Assembly (NCBI GenBank): GCA_903858965.1
Contig: CAIOKY010000013.1
Coordinates: 1 to 40,616 of the forward strand
DNA from: an uncultured Nitrosomonadales bacterium
GTDB lineage: Bacteria > Pseudomonadota > Gammaproteobacteria > Burkholderiales > Gallionellaceae
Reading direction: 5' to 3'
Length of the DNA: 40,616 nt
Shown: positions 8,879 to 17,252 of the stretch, piece by piece
How the letters are laid out: every line of letters starts with the position of its first letter
Numbering within the stretch: position 1 is the stretch's first letter
Notes under the pieces: model-generated
What the model saw: the letters and a program-made list of their open reading frames with translations, nothing else
What the model was told of the DNA's origin: nothing
Database searches by the model: none
Program-made: the position numbers and the translations under genes

Positions 8879-10164
8879 CTGCCGTCATCATCCTGAGCAT
8901 CCTGCTCGTGTTGCTGTTGACCAGCACACCTATTTCCATTGCACTGGGCACCACGGTACTGATCTATTTGCTTGGGTTTTCGTCGTTCTCATTCGACACG
9001 GTCAATATCATTTCGCAGCGCCTGTTCACCGGGCTGGAAAGTTTTTCCATCATGGCCGTGCCGTTCTTCGTGCTCTCCGGACAATTCCTGATCGACGGCA
9101 AGATCGCTTCGCGTATCGTACGTTTCGCCTACAATCTGGTCGGCTGGATGCCCGGCGGGATGGCGATGGCGGCAGTATTGGCATGCGCCTTCTTCGCCAC
9201 GATCTCGGGTTCCAGTCCTGCCACCGTGATGGCGATCGGCTCGGTGATGTTGCCTGCAATGGTCAAGGCTGGGTATCCGAAACGTTTCAGCGTAGGCGTG
9301 ATCACTTCTTCCGGTTCGTTGGGTATTCTGATTCCGCCTTCCATTGTGATGATCATCTATGCGGTGGCCACTTCTGAAAGCGCCGGAAAAATGTTCATCG
9401 CCGGTATCGTGCCCGGCATCCTGTTGGCCGCGATCATGATGTCGCTGGTGTTCGTGCAGGCAAAACGAAAGAATTTTCCCACCCTGCCCAAACCCACCGG
9501 GGCGGAATTCTGGCGCTCGTTCCGCGATGCGTGGGGCGGCATTTTCCTGGTAGTGATCGTGATAGGCGGGATTTACGGCGGCATCTTCACGCCCACCGAA
9601 GCAGCTGCCGTCGCGGCCGTGTATGCCTTCATCGCGGCGAAGTTTTTCTACGGCGACTTGAAATGGAAACAGGTTCCCAAGTCGCTATTGAGCGCAGCCA
9701 ACACCAGCGCGATGCTGCTCTACATCATAACCAACGCGATCCTGTTCTCATTCCTGATGACCTCGGAACAGATTCCCCAGGAAATGTCGCAATGGGTCGT
9801 CGCTCAACATCTGCAGCCATGGATGTTTTTGTTCATGGTCAATCTCGCACTGCTCGCCGCCGGACAATTCATGGAGCCGACTTCCATCGTGCTGATCCTG
9901 GCCCCACTGTTCCTGCCGATTGCCAAGACCATGGGCATAGACCCGATACACCTCGGCATCATCATGGTGATAAACATGGAGATAGGCATGATCCACCCGC
10001 CGGTCGGACTGAATCTGTTCGTTTCCAGCCATCTTGCAAAAATGGGACTCACCGAAGTCTCGATTGCCACATTGCCCTGGGTCGGCGTGATGCTGATCTA
10101 TCTCGGGCTGATCACTTACGTCCCGGAAATCTCCATCTGGTTACCACATCTCCTTTATAAATAG
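8875..10164 (+). CDS. dctM: TRAP transporter large permease, DctM family
   Basis: The large channel-forming subunit of the TRAP system, 429 residues, almost wholly hydrophobic, with about a dozen membrane segments. Family blocks seen are SIMAVPFFVLSGQ near 60, ATISGSSPATVMAIG near 105-120, SSGSLGILIPPS near 142-153, GIYGGIFTPTEAAAVA near 224-240 and GMIHPPVGLNLFV near 372-384. It moves the DctP-delivered substrate inward using an ion gradient, at the inner membrane. It starts inside the end of dctQ and ends 147 bases before a small membrane-peptide gene on the same strand. Confidence 0.95.
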   Translation: MTAVIILSILLVLLLTSTPISIALGTTVLIYLLGFSSFSFDTVNIISQRLFTGLESFSIMAVPFFVLSGQFLIDGKIASRIVRFAYNLVGWMPGGMAMAAVLACAFFATISGSSPATVMAIGSVMLPAMVKAGYPKRFSVGVITSSGSLGILIPPSIVMIIYAVATSESAGKMFIAGIVPGILLAAIMMSLVFVQAKRKNFPTLPKPTGAEFWRSFRDAWGGIFLVVIVIGGIYGGIFTPTEAAAVAAVYAFIAAKFFYGDLKWKQVPKSLLSAANTSAMLLYIITNAILFSFLMTSEQIPQEMSQWVVAQHLQPWMFLFMVNLALLAAGQFMEPTSIVLILAPLFLPIAKTMGIDPIHLGIIMVINMEIGMIHPPVGLNLFVSSHLAKMGLTEVSIATLPWVGVMLIYLGLITYVPEISIWLPHLLYK

Positions 10165-10265
10165 GTTAAGCAAACAAATCATCCCCCTGCAAATAAATGC
10201 CGGGGAAGAAATTTTGTTCGGAACAAATTCCGGATTGCCCTGTCTGACTGTTCCGGTTGAACCGT

Positions 10266-10290
10266 GTTGTGATTCGGTTCGGCTCACAAC
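10266..10290 (+). promoter_or_regulatory. Leader hairpin before the small membrane peptide gene
   Basis: GTTGTGA at 10266-10272 pairs with TCACAAC at 10284-10290 across an 11-base loop. The hairpin ends 10 bases before the AAGGAG ribosome-binding site, a position where it could influence translation or message stability. Confidence 0.35.
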
Positions 10291-10311
10291 ATATTGTTAA
10301 GGAGAGATCAA

Positions 10312-10437
10312 ATGAACGACGACACACTCAAGAGCCCCAAATATGGCATGTCCAAAGAAGACAGTGTTTTCCATATTGCTTTCGCCTGGCTTGCCGCACT
10401 GGCAACCTCGATAGCCGCATGGTTTGGCCTGTCATAA
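10312..10437 (+). CDS. 41-residue single-span membrane peptide
   Basis: A short ORF that begins MNDDTLKSPKYGMSKEDS and ends in WFGLS. The ATG has an excellent AAGGAGAG ribosome-binding site and the gene is closed 23 bases later by a strong terminator, which together argue that it is real. Residues about 20-39 form one hydrophobic helix rich in Ala and Trp, and the N-terminus is polar and charged. I do not recognise the family. It lies 147 bases after dctM on the same strand, so it may be read with the TRAP operon or from its own promoter. Possible roles are a small regulator or stabilizer of a membrane complex (inference). Confidence 0.7.
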   Translation: MNDDTLKSPKYGMSKEDSVFHIAFAWLAALATSIAAWFGLS

Positions 10438-10460
10438 AGATTTATCCACAGATAAAACCG

Positions 10461-10494
10461 GGCGAAGGGTGATTTGTAACCCTTCGCCTTTTTT
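10461..10494 (+). terminator. Rho-independent terminator after the dctPQM region
   Basis: GGCGAAGGGT at 10461-10470 and ACCCTTCGCC at 10479-10488 form a perfect 10-bp stem with an 8-base loop, followed by six T residues at 10489-10494. It ends transcription of the small peptide gene (and of dctPQM if they are co-transcribed). The bases on the other side include AAAA, so it may also work for the opposite strand. Confidence 0.92.
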
Positions 10495-10556
10495 ACACAC
10501 ATTAAATTCCGTTGCTTTAAACCAGGCTCACTGAAACTGAATTGCGCCTTGTTTTT

Positions 10557-10817
10557 TTATAGCCGTTGTTGTTTGACTGATTCGATCAACGCCAGTTTAT
10601 TCATCCGGGTAAAATTCTTGATCTGCAATTCGCGTTTCAGCGCCGCTGATTTGTCGAGGCAACTTTCCACAAACACCAACTCTACAGGTCCGCGCGTTCG
10701 TGTGTACTTGGCTGCCGTACCCGCGTTATGTGCCGCAAGGCGTTTTTCCAGATCATTGGTAATGCCGGTATACAGTGTGTCGTCCGCACAGCACAGGATG
10801 TAGCACGACCAGGTCAT
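10557..10817 (-). CDS. GIY-YIG nuclease-domain protein (UPF0213/YhbQ type)
   Basis: An 86-residue protein consisting of one GIY-YIG fold. The signature appears as CYIL near residue 5 and LYTGIT near residue 15, followed by NDLEKRLAAHN with the conserved arginine and ending in ALKRELQIKNF. This is the stand-alone YhbQ/UPF0213 family, which resembles the catalytic domain of UvrC and some homing enzymes; nuclease activity of these small proteins is uncertain. Its ATG overlaps the lnt stop by four bases, so it is read behind lnt. Confidence 0.88.
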   Translation of the reverse strand: MTWSCYILCCADDTLYTGITNDLEKRLAAHNAGTAAKYTRTRGPVELVFVESCLDKSAALKRELQIKNFTRMNKLALIESVKQQRL

Positions 10818-12343
10818 CGCCTTGGCGCAGCCCGGGCACCCGCCAACATCAACACGATCAACAGCAACACCGCTGCATTGCCCCAGCGCACATAAGGCGT
10901 GATGCCGTCATAGCCTTGTGCTGTGCCGAGCAGTACAGCCTCCACATGCTGTGGCAGTTGTTGCAAAACCTTGCCGTCGGCACCAATGATGGATGTCACA
11001 CCCGTGTTGGTGGCGCGCAACATCATGCGCCCGGTTTCCAGCGCGCGCATCTGGGCGATCTGGTTATGCTGGGCCGCCACCGGAGAATTACCGTACCAGG
11101 CATCGTTGGTCACGTTAACCAGCAATGTGGCTTCTGGCAATGAGCGAATGATCTCCTCACCGAACACATCTTCGAAGCAGATGTTCACCGCCACATGCTG
11201 GCCTGCAACGTTAAGCGCGGCCTGTTGCAGATCACCGCGCGCCAGGTCACCCATCGGTATATTAAGCACTCCGTTAACGAACCAGCCGAGCAAAGGACGC
11301 AACGGAATGAACTCGCCAAATGGCACCAGATGGTGTTTGCGGTAATGTTGCTCATCCGCCACACCCAGCGTGAACACGCTGTTGTAATAACTGCCGTCGT
11401 TGCGTTCGAACACACCGATCAACATGTCGCCGCCACTTTCCTTGGCGTGATCGCGCAGACGCTGCGAGTAGTTTTCCGGCACTTCATGGCGCAGCAATGG
11501 CAATGCAGTTTCCGGCAGCACGGTCAGGCGTGCCTCGTTTTGCGTTGCCAGGCGACGATAGGTTTCCAGCGTACTGACCAGCGCATCTTCATTGAATTTG
11601 AGGTTCTGCGGGATATTACCCTGCACCAATGCCACCTTGAACGGCTCGCCATGCGGTTGTGTCCATGCGACGCTACCCAGCAACACGCCTCCGCCCCAGA
11701 GCACCACCAATACCGCCAATGGCAATTTCCATTGTCTTTCGCGGCGCATGGTTTGCCATAAAAAAACCAGCAGTCCCGCACTGATGGCCGCAACCAGCGA
11801 TACGCCATACGCACCAAGCAATGGCGCATAGCCCGCCAAAGGACTGTCGCTGTGCACATAACCCAATACCAGCCACGGGAAACCGGTCACCAGCCAGCCG
11901 CGAACCCACTCGAGCAACACCCACACGGCAGGCATGACCAGCGCGATGCGCAACCAACTCGTTCGCGACTGGTTCGCAGCCGTCCAGACCGCCATTGCAA
12001 AGCGCGCTTGCATATAGCCGGCCAATGCAGGGATCAACGCCCAAAACGCCGCGAACAGAAACGCTGCGGCCAGCGCAAGCAGTAGCGGCATATCGCCGTA
12101 TTGGTACATCGCGATATAGATCCAGCCTATGCCGGCGCAAAATAAACCCAAACCAAAGGCAAAGCCCAGCCATGCCGCTGCACGCGGGGAATCTGCCCCC
12201 AACCACAAAGTAAACAATACGGCCAGTGCCAGTATCGGGATCGGAAAAACTCCGAACGGCGCAAAGCCCAGCACGCAGCTCATTCCGGCCAGCAATGCCA
12301 ACCCAGATTTTTTATTCGCGATATTATTTATCATCCGGCTCAT
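10814..12343 (-). CDS. lnt: Apolipoprotein N-acyltransferase
   Basis: Attaches the third acyl chain to the N-terminal cysteine of lipoproteins at the inner membrane, the last step of lipoprotein maturation. The N-terminal half holds membrane segments including GFAPFGVFPIPILALAVLF, and the C-terminal half is a periplasmic nitrilase-like domain with the catalytic glutamate in VLPETALPLL, the HLVPFGEF block and the catalytic cysteine in NICFEDVFG. I chose the ATG at 12343 (509 residues, beginning MSRMINN). A TTG at 12373 and an ATG at 12334 are alternatives, and none has a strong ribosome-binding site. Lnt usually follows ybeX directly; here about 4 kb of other genes lies between. Confidence 0.95.
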   Translation of the reverse strand: MSRMINNIANKKSGLALLAGMSCVLGFAPFGVFPIPILALAVLFTLWLGADSPRAAAWLGFAFGLGLFCAGIGWIYIAMYQYGDMPLLLALAAAFLFAAFWALIPALAGYMQARFAMAVWTAANQSRTSWLRIALVMPAVWVLLEWVRGWLVTGFPWLVLGYVHSDSPLAGYAPLLGAYGVSLVAAISAGLLVFLWQTMRRERQWKLPLAVLVVLWGGGVLLGSVAWTQPHGEPFKVALVQGNIPQNLKFNEDALVSTLETYRRLATQNEARLTVLPETALPLLRHEVPENYSQRLRDHAKESGGDMLIGVFERNDGSYYNSVFTLGVADEQHYRKHHLVPFGEFIPLRPLLGWFVNGVLNIPMGDLARGDLQQAALNVAGQHVAVNICFEDVFGEEIIRSLPEATLLVNVTNDAWYGNSPVAAQHNQIAQMRALETGRMMLRATNTGVTSIIGADGKVLQQLPQHVEAVLLGTAQGYDGITPYVRWGNAAVLLLIVLMLAGARAAPRR

Positions 12344-12441
12344 ACAATAATTCTGCTGTTTAACTTGCTGCAAAACCCGTGCAGCATAACCGATTCAGCA
12401 TACCCATAGCCAATCACACTCAAAGTCCCGCGTATGCCGGG

Positions 12442-12458
12442 TGCGGCAATATGCCGCA
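12442..12458. promoter_or_regulatory. 17-bp palindrome over the upstream promoter region of the OMP/tlpA pair
   Basis: TGCGGCA at 12442-12448 and TGCCGCA at 12452-12458 are perfect inverted copies around a 3-base centre. The palindrome abuts the expected -35 position of the promoter at 12481, so it is a candidate operator in the lnt/OMP divergent region. Confidence 0.4.
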
Positions 12459-12480
12459 GATGATGGAAAGTTTTGCTGGC

Positions 12481-12486
12481 TATAAT
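12481..12486 (+). promoter_or_regulatory. Candidate -10 box for the OMP-tlpA operon
   Basis: A perfect TATAAT at 12481-12486 sits 34 bases before the chosen ATG. No good -35 match is found at 16-18 bases upstream, so the promoter may need an activator or rely on the flanking palindrome region. Confidence 0.45.
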
Positions 12487-12520
12487 TTTGCCTTGTCATC
12501 AACCAGCAAAAAACAGAACC

Positions 12521-13561
12521 ATGAATACAGCGAATAATGTTTCTCCTCTCCGCACGTCATTCCGAATTGCCGTCGCAGCGACGTTTACCCTGCTGCCGCT
12601 CTTCACGATGAATAATGCACTAGCCTGTGCGGCCTGTGGATGCACATTGTCAAAAGACTGGGGAGCTCAGGGAGTCAGCATGACTCCCGGCTTCACTGCC
12701 GGCCTATCCTATGACTACATCAATCAGAACCAGCAGCGCTACGGTACCGGCAAGGCGCCGGCATCACAGGTTCAGAATGTCTGGAACAGCGGCAATGAAG
12801 TAGAGGATTACACCGTCACGCGGACAACCACCGCATCCCTCAACTACACCAGTGACGCTTGGGGAATAGACACCCTGCTCCCCTTCGTACAACGAACGCA
12901 TGGCACATTCGGCCAGGGCACCGGAACACCATTCCCTGATTACACCGGCTATTCATCATCATCAGATAACGGTATAGGTGACATTCGCGTCGTCGGCAGA
13001 TATACCGGCCTCTCTGCCGACAAGAGCACCGGGATCATAGCCGGAGTCAAGCTGCCGACCGGAAGCACGAATGCAACTTTCAACGACGGTGTCACCCCGC
13101 TGGATCGCAGCCTGCAAATCGGCACCGGTTCGACCGACCTTATCCTGGGCGGATTTACCACCGGGACCATCGCAGAGTATGGCTGGTTCGCACAGGGCAC
13201 TGTGCAACATGCCGTTGCGACCAAATCCATTGATGGCGCAGACTTTCATCCGGGTGACGCATATTCGCTGAACACTGGCATCCGCTATGCGAAATTCGGC
13301 GCAAGATTCACCCCGATGCTGCAACTCAATTACATCCACCGCCAGGCAGATTCCGGGGCGGGAGCCACCTACGACGTCAATGACAACAGCCCTCTGACTG
13401 GTGGCACACTGTTATATGTCGCTCCCGGCGCGATGGCCAGGGTCGGCGGTGGGACATCTGTTTACGGATTCATCCAAGTGCCTGTCTATCAGAACGTCAC
13501 TTCCCTGCAGCTTAGCCCGCGTTATACTGTGTCGCTGGGAATCCAACAATCATTCGACTAA
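12521..13561 (+). CDS. Putative outer-membrane beta-barrel protein with N-terminal Cys cluster
   Basis: From the ATG at 12521 the protein has 346 residues with a signal peptide (about 1-35) ending in NALA. The mature protein would start with CAACGC (C36, C39, C41). ALAC could also be read as a weak lipobox. The rest is rich in Gly, Thr, Ser, Asn and Tyr in alternating strands (LNYTSDAWGIDTLLPF, RYTVSLGIQQSF) and ends with an aromatic residue near the C-terminus, as in beta-barrels of the MetA-pathway/transporter-like type. Upstream ATG 12473 lies before the -10 box and was rejected. A thioredoxin-like gene follows 22 bases later, suggesting a link to cysteine redox chemistry. The substrate is unknown. 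Confidence 0.7.
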   Translation: MNTANNVSPLRTSFRIAVAATFTLLPLFTMNNALACAACGCTLSKDWGAQGVSMTPGFTAGLSYDYINQNQQRYGTGKAPASQVQNVWNSGNEVEDYTVTRTTTASLNYTSDAWGIDTLLPFVQRTHGTFGQGTGTPFPDYTGYSSSSDNGIGDIRVVGRYTGLSADKSTGIIAGVKLPTGSTNATFNDGVTPLDRSLQIGTGSTDLILGGFTTGTIAEYGWFAQGTVQHAVATKSIDGADFHPGDAYSLNTGIRYAKFGARFTPMLQLNYIHRQADSGAGATYDVNDNSPLTGGTLLYVAPGAMARVGGGTSVYGFIQVPVYQNVTSLQLSPRYTVSLGIQQSFD

Positions 13562-13583
13562 ACCTGCCAGGCTGCCCGGGAAT

Positions 13584-14099
13584 ATGAAAGCCTCGAATCA
13601 ATACTCTCCATCTCTCGCTATCATAAGAATTCTGTTCACAGCATTCCTGCTAAGCCAGAGTCTTGCTCACGCGGCATGGGCCGGCGACTGGAGCCTTAAA
13701 GACAAGGACGGTATTCATTACACGCTGTCAGACCTGCACGGCAAATGGGTACTGGTCAACTTCTGGGCCACCTGGTGCCCACCCTGCCTGCAGGAAATGC
13801 CGGATCTCGATGCAATACAAAAGCAGCACAAGGACCTGCAGGTGCTCGGCGTGGCGGTGATGTACCAGAGCCGCAAGGAAGTATTGGACATGGTTGCCAA
13901 GCTATCCATCTCTTACCCCATCGTGTTGGGCAACGAAGATACGGCTGGTGATTTTGGCGGGCTGGACGGGATGCCTACCAGCTTTCTTTACTCCCCCTCC
14001 GGCAAGCTGGTCGGCCATCACCAAGGTCCGTTGACGAAGACCGAAATCGAACAAGCCATCGAACAAAAGCCGGAAGCTGCAACGCTGTTTATCCAATAG
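13584..14099 (+). CDS. TlpA-family periplasmic thioredoxin-like protein
   Basis: 171 residues from the ATG at 13584, with a signal anchor or signal peptide (about residues 11-33). The thioredoxin fold is clear: VLVNFWATWCPPC with the redox pair C65/C68, and the cis-proline segment GMPTSFL near residue 137. WCPPC is typical of TlpA/ResA/CcmG-type reductases, which reduce specific disulfides in the periplasm, often during cytochrome c or copper-site assembly. It lies 22 bases after an exported protein with a CxxCxC cluster, so that protein may be its partner (inference). ATGs upstream lie inside the preceding gene and would not give a signal peptide. Confidence 0.9.
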   Translation: MKASNQYSPSLAIIRILFTAFLLSQSLAHAAWAGDWSLKDKDGIHYTLSDLHGKWVLVNFWATWCPPCLQEMPDLDAIQKQHKDLQVLGVAVMYQSRKEVLDMVAKLSISYPIVLGNEDTAGDFGGLDGMPTSFLYSPSGKLVGHHQGPLTKTEIEQAIEQKPEAATLFIQ

Positions 14100-14226
14100 C
14101 ACTTTACATCAACGATTTGACTGTGTTGTAAATACATCCACCGTACAGCTTTTTTCATTTTAATTTCTCCGGGCATGCAGCTTTGTGCTTAAATCCCGCC
14201 TTGACCAAATCTCGCAATGATTCCCG

Positions 14227-14958
14227 ATGGAAAAGATCCGCCTCTCCAAACGCATGTCCGAACTTGGTTTATGCTCGCGCCGCGAAGCTGACAGCTATAT
14301 CGAAAAGGGCTGGGTGGAAGTCGACGGCGAAATTGTCAGCGAGCTGGGCAGCAAGGTCTATCCCACCCAGCAAGTGAAATTGCGCACCGCCGCACAATCC
14401 ACCCAGCAACAACGCGTAACAATCTTGCTCAACAAACCCATCGGCTACGTGTCCGGTCAGGCCGAGCATAACTACAAACCGGCGATCACGCTGCTGGATA
14501 GTGCGACACGTTGGACGGAAGATTCATCGCCGTTGCGTTTTCACCGCAGCCAGTTGTTGGGGCTCGCGCCTGCAGGCCGCCTGGATATTGACTCTCAGGG
14601 CTTGCTGGTACTTACCCAGGATGGCCGCATCGCCAAGCAGCTTATCGGCGAAGATTCCCAAGTCGACAAGGAATATCTGGTGCGCGTACAGGGAAAGCTG
14701 GAGGACAGCGGACTGGCTCTGCTCAATCAGGGCCTCAAGCTGGACGGTGAATACCTCAAGCCCGCCAAGGTAGCCTGGCAGAACGAAGACCAGCTGCGCT
14801 TTGTGCTGCGCGAGGGGAAAAAGCGCCAGATCCGCCGTATGTGTGAGCTGGTCGGCTTGAACGTGACCGGACTGAAACGCATCCGTATCGGCAAGGTGAA
14901 ATTGGGGGATTTGCCGGTTGGGCAGTGGCGGTATCTGGGACCCGCAGAAACCTTCTAG
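14227..14958 (+). CDS. rluF: Pseudouridine synthase, RluF-like (RsuA/RluB/E/F family)
   Basis: 243 residues. The N-terminal S4 RNA-binding domain (about 4-50) has SKRMSELGLCSRREADSYIE, and the catalytic domain has GRLDIDSQGLLVLT with the catalytic aspartate D120. KKRQIRRMCELVGLNV and the closing LPVGQWRYL match the family. The SQG after GRLD and the overall spacing are closest to RluF, which modifies 23S rRNA near position 2604, but RsuA/RluB-type specificity cannot be excluded. The basic C-terminal extension of E. coli RluF is absent. It converges with the EAL protein gene. Confidence 0.85.
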   Translation: MEKIRLSKRMSELGLCSRREADSYIEKGWVEVDGEIVSELGSKVYPTQQVKLRTAAQSTQQQRVTILLNKPIGYVSGQAEHNYKPAITLLDSATRWTEDSSPLRFHRSQLLGLAPAGRLDIDSQGLLVLTQDGRIAKQLIGEDSQVDKEYLVRVQGKLEDSGLALLNQGLKLDGEYLKPAKVAWQNEDQLRFVLREGKKRQIRRMCELVGLNVTGLKRIRIGKVKLGDLPVGQWRYLGPAETF

Positions 14959-14986
14959 AAGCCGGAAAGCTTTAAATTATCGCACG

Positions 14987-16180
14987 CTATATTTTTGCGT
15001 AGCGCAGTATCAATTCCTGCAGCGTAGCAGCTCGGCCAAAAAACCAACCCTGCCCGAAGTCGCATTTCATTTCCAGCAATTTTGCTCGCGCGCTTTCGGA
15101 TTCAACACCTTCGGCAACCACACGCATGCCCAGCGAATGGCCGAGCGCAACTGACGAGCGTACGATTTCCAGGCTTTGGGCCGAATGCACAATGGGTTCA
15201 ACGAAAGCCCCATCGATCTTCAGTGTATCGAGAGGATAACGCTGCAGATGCCTCAGCCCGGAATGGCCCGCACCATAATCATCAAGGGCAAGACTGCAAC
15301 CCAATTCGATCAGCTTGTGCATGACCTTCAACGCAGCCTCGGGGTGTTCTACCATGACCGTTTCCGTCAACTCGAGCTTCAATTCTGCGGCATGCATATT
15401 TTGGCTCGCAATGATGGCTCTCACATCTTCCACCAGCATCTCGTTGCTTAACTGGGATGCCGATAAATTAACGCTCACAAAAGGAGATTCATAATCCGTA
15501 AAATTCCTGACGGTGATCCAATCCCTGCATGCGCGCTCAAGTGTCCATAGGCCGATCTCATGTATCAATCCGGTCTGCTCGGCAATCCACAAAAAATCCT
15601 TGGGCTGCATAACACCGTCAACCGGGTGATGCCATCGGATCAGCGCTTCGAATCCGGCAATGCGCCCATCGGCGAGATTACAAATCGGTTGATAATAAAG
15701 CTGGAATTCTTCACGCGCCAAAGCACGCTTCATCCCGTGCGCAAGCGCCAGTTTTTGCGTTGCCTCGCCCCTCACGATATTGCGGCGTTTGGATTGCTCG
15801 AGTGGAACGATTACGCCCGACTCTGGAAATGCCGTGTCGTCGTTCCTGTGCCTGAAACGTTCCAGAATCACCAGCAACAAATGACGCAGTACCGGGTCGC
15901 TTTTTTCCAGCAACCCTTCCATCAGCTTGCGCGGAATAGGCACGAGCACAGTTCTCTCGATCGCCTTTACCGATGCCGTACGGGGCTGATAGTCGATCAG
16001 GGACACCTCGCCAAACAGTTCGCCTTTGCCTATCACTCTGATCCGGTGTTCGCCTCCCTGCTTCACAACCAGCACTTCAACCTTGCCTTCTTCGATCAGA
16101 TAGGCGCAATCGCCCATGTCGCCATGCTTGAAAATCTGCTGGCCGCTGGCAAAAATCTCTCGATCGAACTCATCAAACAT
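14987..16180 (-). CDS. Cyclic-nucleotide-binding domain plus EAL (c-di-GMP phosphodiesterase) protein
   Basis: 397 residues with two parts. Residues about 10-115 form a cNMP-binding fold (GELFGEVSLIDYQPRTAS, with the phosphate-contact arginine at 67). Residues about 148-392 form an EAL domain. Catalytic and metal ligands appear intact: FEALIRW (E178), SVNLSAS, LELTET, LALDDYGAG, LKIDGAFV, VVAEGVES and QGWFFGRA. It should therefore hydrolyse c-di-GMP, with activity tuned by a nucleotide or a similar ligand bound to the N-terminal domain. No membrane segment is seen, so it is cytoplasmic. It is a single gene converging with the rluF-like gene. Confidence 0.9.
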   Translation of the reverse strand: MFDEFDREIFASGQQIFKHGDMGDCAYLIEEGKVEVLVVKQGGEHRIRVIGKGELFGEVSLIDYQPRTASVKAIERTVLVPIPRKLMEGLLEKSDPVLRHLLLVILERFRHRNDDTAFPESGVIVPLEQSKRRNIVRGEATQKLALAHGMKRALAREEFQLYYQPICNLADGRIAGFEALIRWHHPVDGVMQPKDFLWIAEQTGLIHEIGLWTLERACRDWITVRNFTDYESPFVSVNLSASQLSNEMLVEDVRAIIASQNMHAAELKLELTETVMVEHPEAALKVMHKLIELGCSLALDDYGAGHSGLRHLQRYPLDTLKIDGAFVEPIVHSAQSLEIVRSSVALGHSLGMRVVAEGVESESARAKLLEMKCDFGQGWFFGRAATLQELILRYAKI

Positions 16181-16255
16181 GATCTTCCCTTGCTGGATGC
16201 CGGAGTCTTAATGTATTGTTTAACTCATGCGAACAAATCGTGCGCTATCGCGGGA

Positions 16256-16280
16256 TTGCACCGATGCTAGCTCGGTGCAA
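16256..16280. other. Perfect 9-bp stem-loop between ybeX and the EAL gene
   Basis: TTGCACCGA at 16256-16264 pairs fully with TCGGTGCAA at 16272-16280 around a 7-base loop. It lies in the 222-bp gap after ybeX and upstream of the EAL gene (both on the minus strand). No T-tract follows on either strand, so it may be a factor-assisted terminator or an operator. Confidence 0.4.
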
Positions 16281-16402
16281 GACCAACGAGCGGGGACGAT
16301 ATACCAAAAATCCCAATCCGACTACTTTAAATGAAAATCCCGTAACAGCTAGAACAGCTATAAGACAGTAACTGCCTGGTGCAACGACCCCTGCGAATCC
16401 GG

Positions 16403-17245
16403 TCAGGAAATGGTTGTTGAAGGTTTTTTCCGTTCAACCAGCAGCGAATATAACCGGCGGCTGTCCGCCCGCAATACGGTGAAGGTGAGTTCACCCAAGT
16501 GAATATGGTCGCCACGCTTGGGCAATTGCCCCGCAACTTGCAGTACCAGGCCTCCCACCGTGTCATATTCTTCATCGCTGAAATCCGTGCCCAGCGCGGT
16601 ATTAAAGTCCGCAATCTCGGTATCGGCTTTGACGCGATAATGTCCGGCGTCATCCGCGATGATATTGTCCTCTTCTTCGTCAAAATCATATTCGTCCTCG
16701 ATGTCACCGACGATCTGTTCAAGCACATCTTCGATGGTGACCATGCCGGACACGCCGCCGTATTCATCCACCACCAGCGCGATGTGGTTGCGATTGCTGC
16801 GGAAGTCGCGCAACAGGACATTAAGGCGTTTTGCTTCCGGAACGAACACCGCCGGGCGCAACATATCGCGCACGTCGAATTCTTCGCCCGCGTAGTAACG
16901 CAGCAGATCCTTGGCCAGCAGGATGCCGATGATGTTGTCCTTGTCGCCATCGACCACGGGAAAGCGCGAGTGCGCGGTCTCGATGACAAACGGAATGAAT
17001 TTTTCGGGTTGCTCGCTGATGTCGATGACATCCATTTGCGCACGGGGAATCATGATTTCGCGCACCTGCCGCTCGGAGACTTGCATCACGCCTTCCATCA
17101 TGGATAGCGCATCGGCATCCAGCAAGTTGCGTTCATAAGCGGAATGCAGCAATTCAACGAGCTGCTCGCGATCTTCCGGCTCACGCAGCAACAGCGTGGA
17201 AAGTCGTTCTAACAGACTGGGCTTGCTGGGTTCTGAATCATCCAT
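16403..17245 (-). CDS. ybeX: HlyC/CorC-family CBS-domain protein YbeX
   Basis: 280 residues with a CBS pair (about 60-190, starting MIPRAQMDVID, and VVDEYGGVSGMVTIEDVLEQIVGDIEDE) and the C-terminal CorC_HlyC transporter-associated domain (about 200-275, DEEYDTVGGLVLQVAGQLP). No membrane segments are present, so this is the soluble form, linked to magnesium/cobalt resistance and to ribosome-related functions in E. coli. It lies 7 bases after ybeY, as usual. The next gene downstream is not lnt, which is a break from the typical order. Confidence 0.93.
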   Translation of the reverse strand: MDDSEPSKPSLLERLSTLLLREPEDREQLVELLHSAYERNLLDADALSMMEGVMQVSERQVREIMIPRAQMDVIDISEQPEKFIPFVIETAHSRFPVVDGDKDNIIGILLAKDLLRYYAGEEFDVRDMLRPAVFVPEAKRLNVLLRDFRSNRNHIALVVDEYGGVSGMVTIEDVLEQIVGDIEDEYDFDEEEDNIIADDAGHYRVKADTEIADFNTALGTDFSDEEYDTVGGLVLQVAGQLPKRGDHIHLGELTFTVLRADSRRLYSLLVERKKPSTTIS

Positions 17246-17252
17246 TTTGGTA

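Noticed and set aside
10201-10232. Imperfect hairpin after dctM (GAAATTTTGTTC / GAACAAATTC)
   Set aside because: It has a bulge and no T-tract; too weak to call a terminator.
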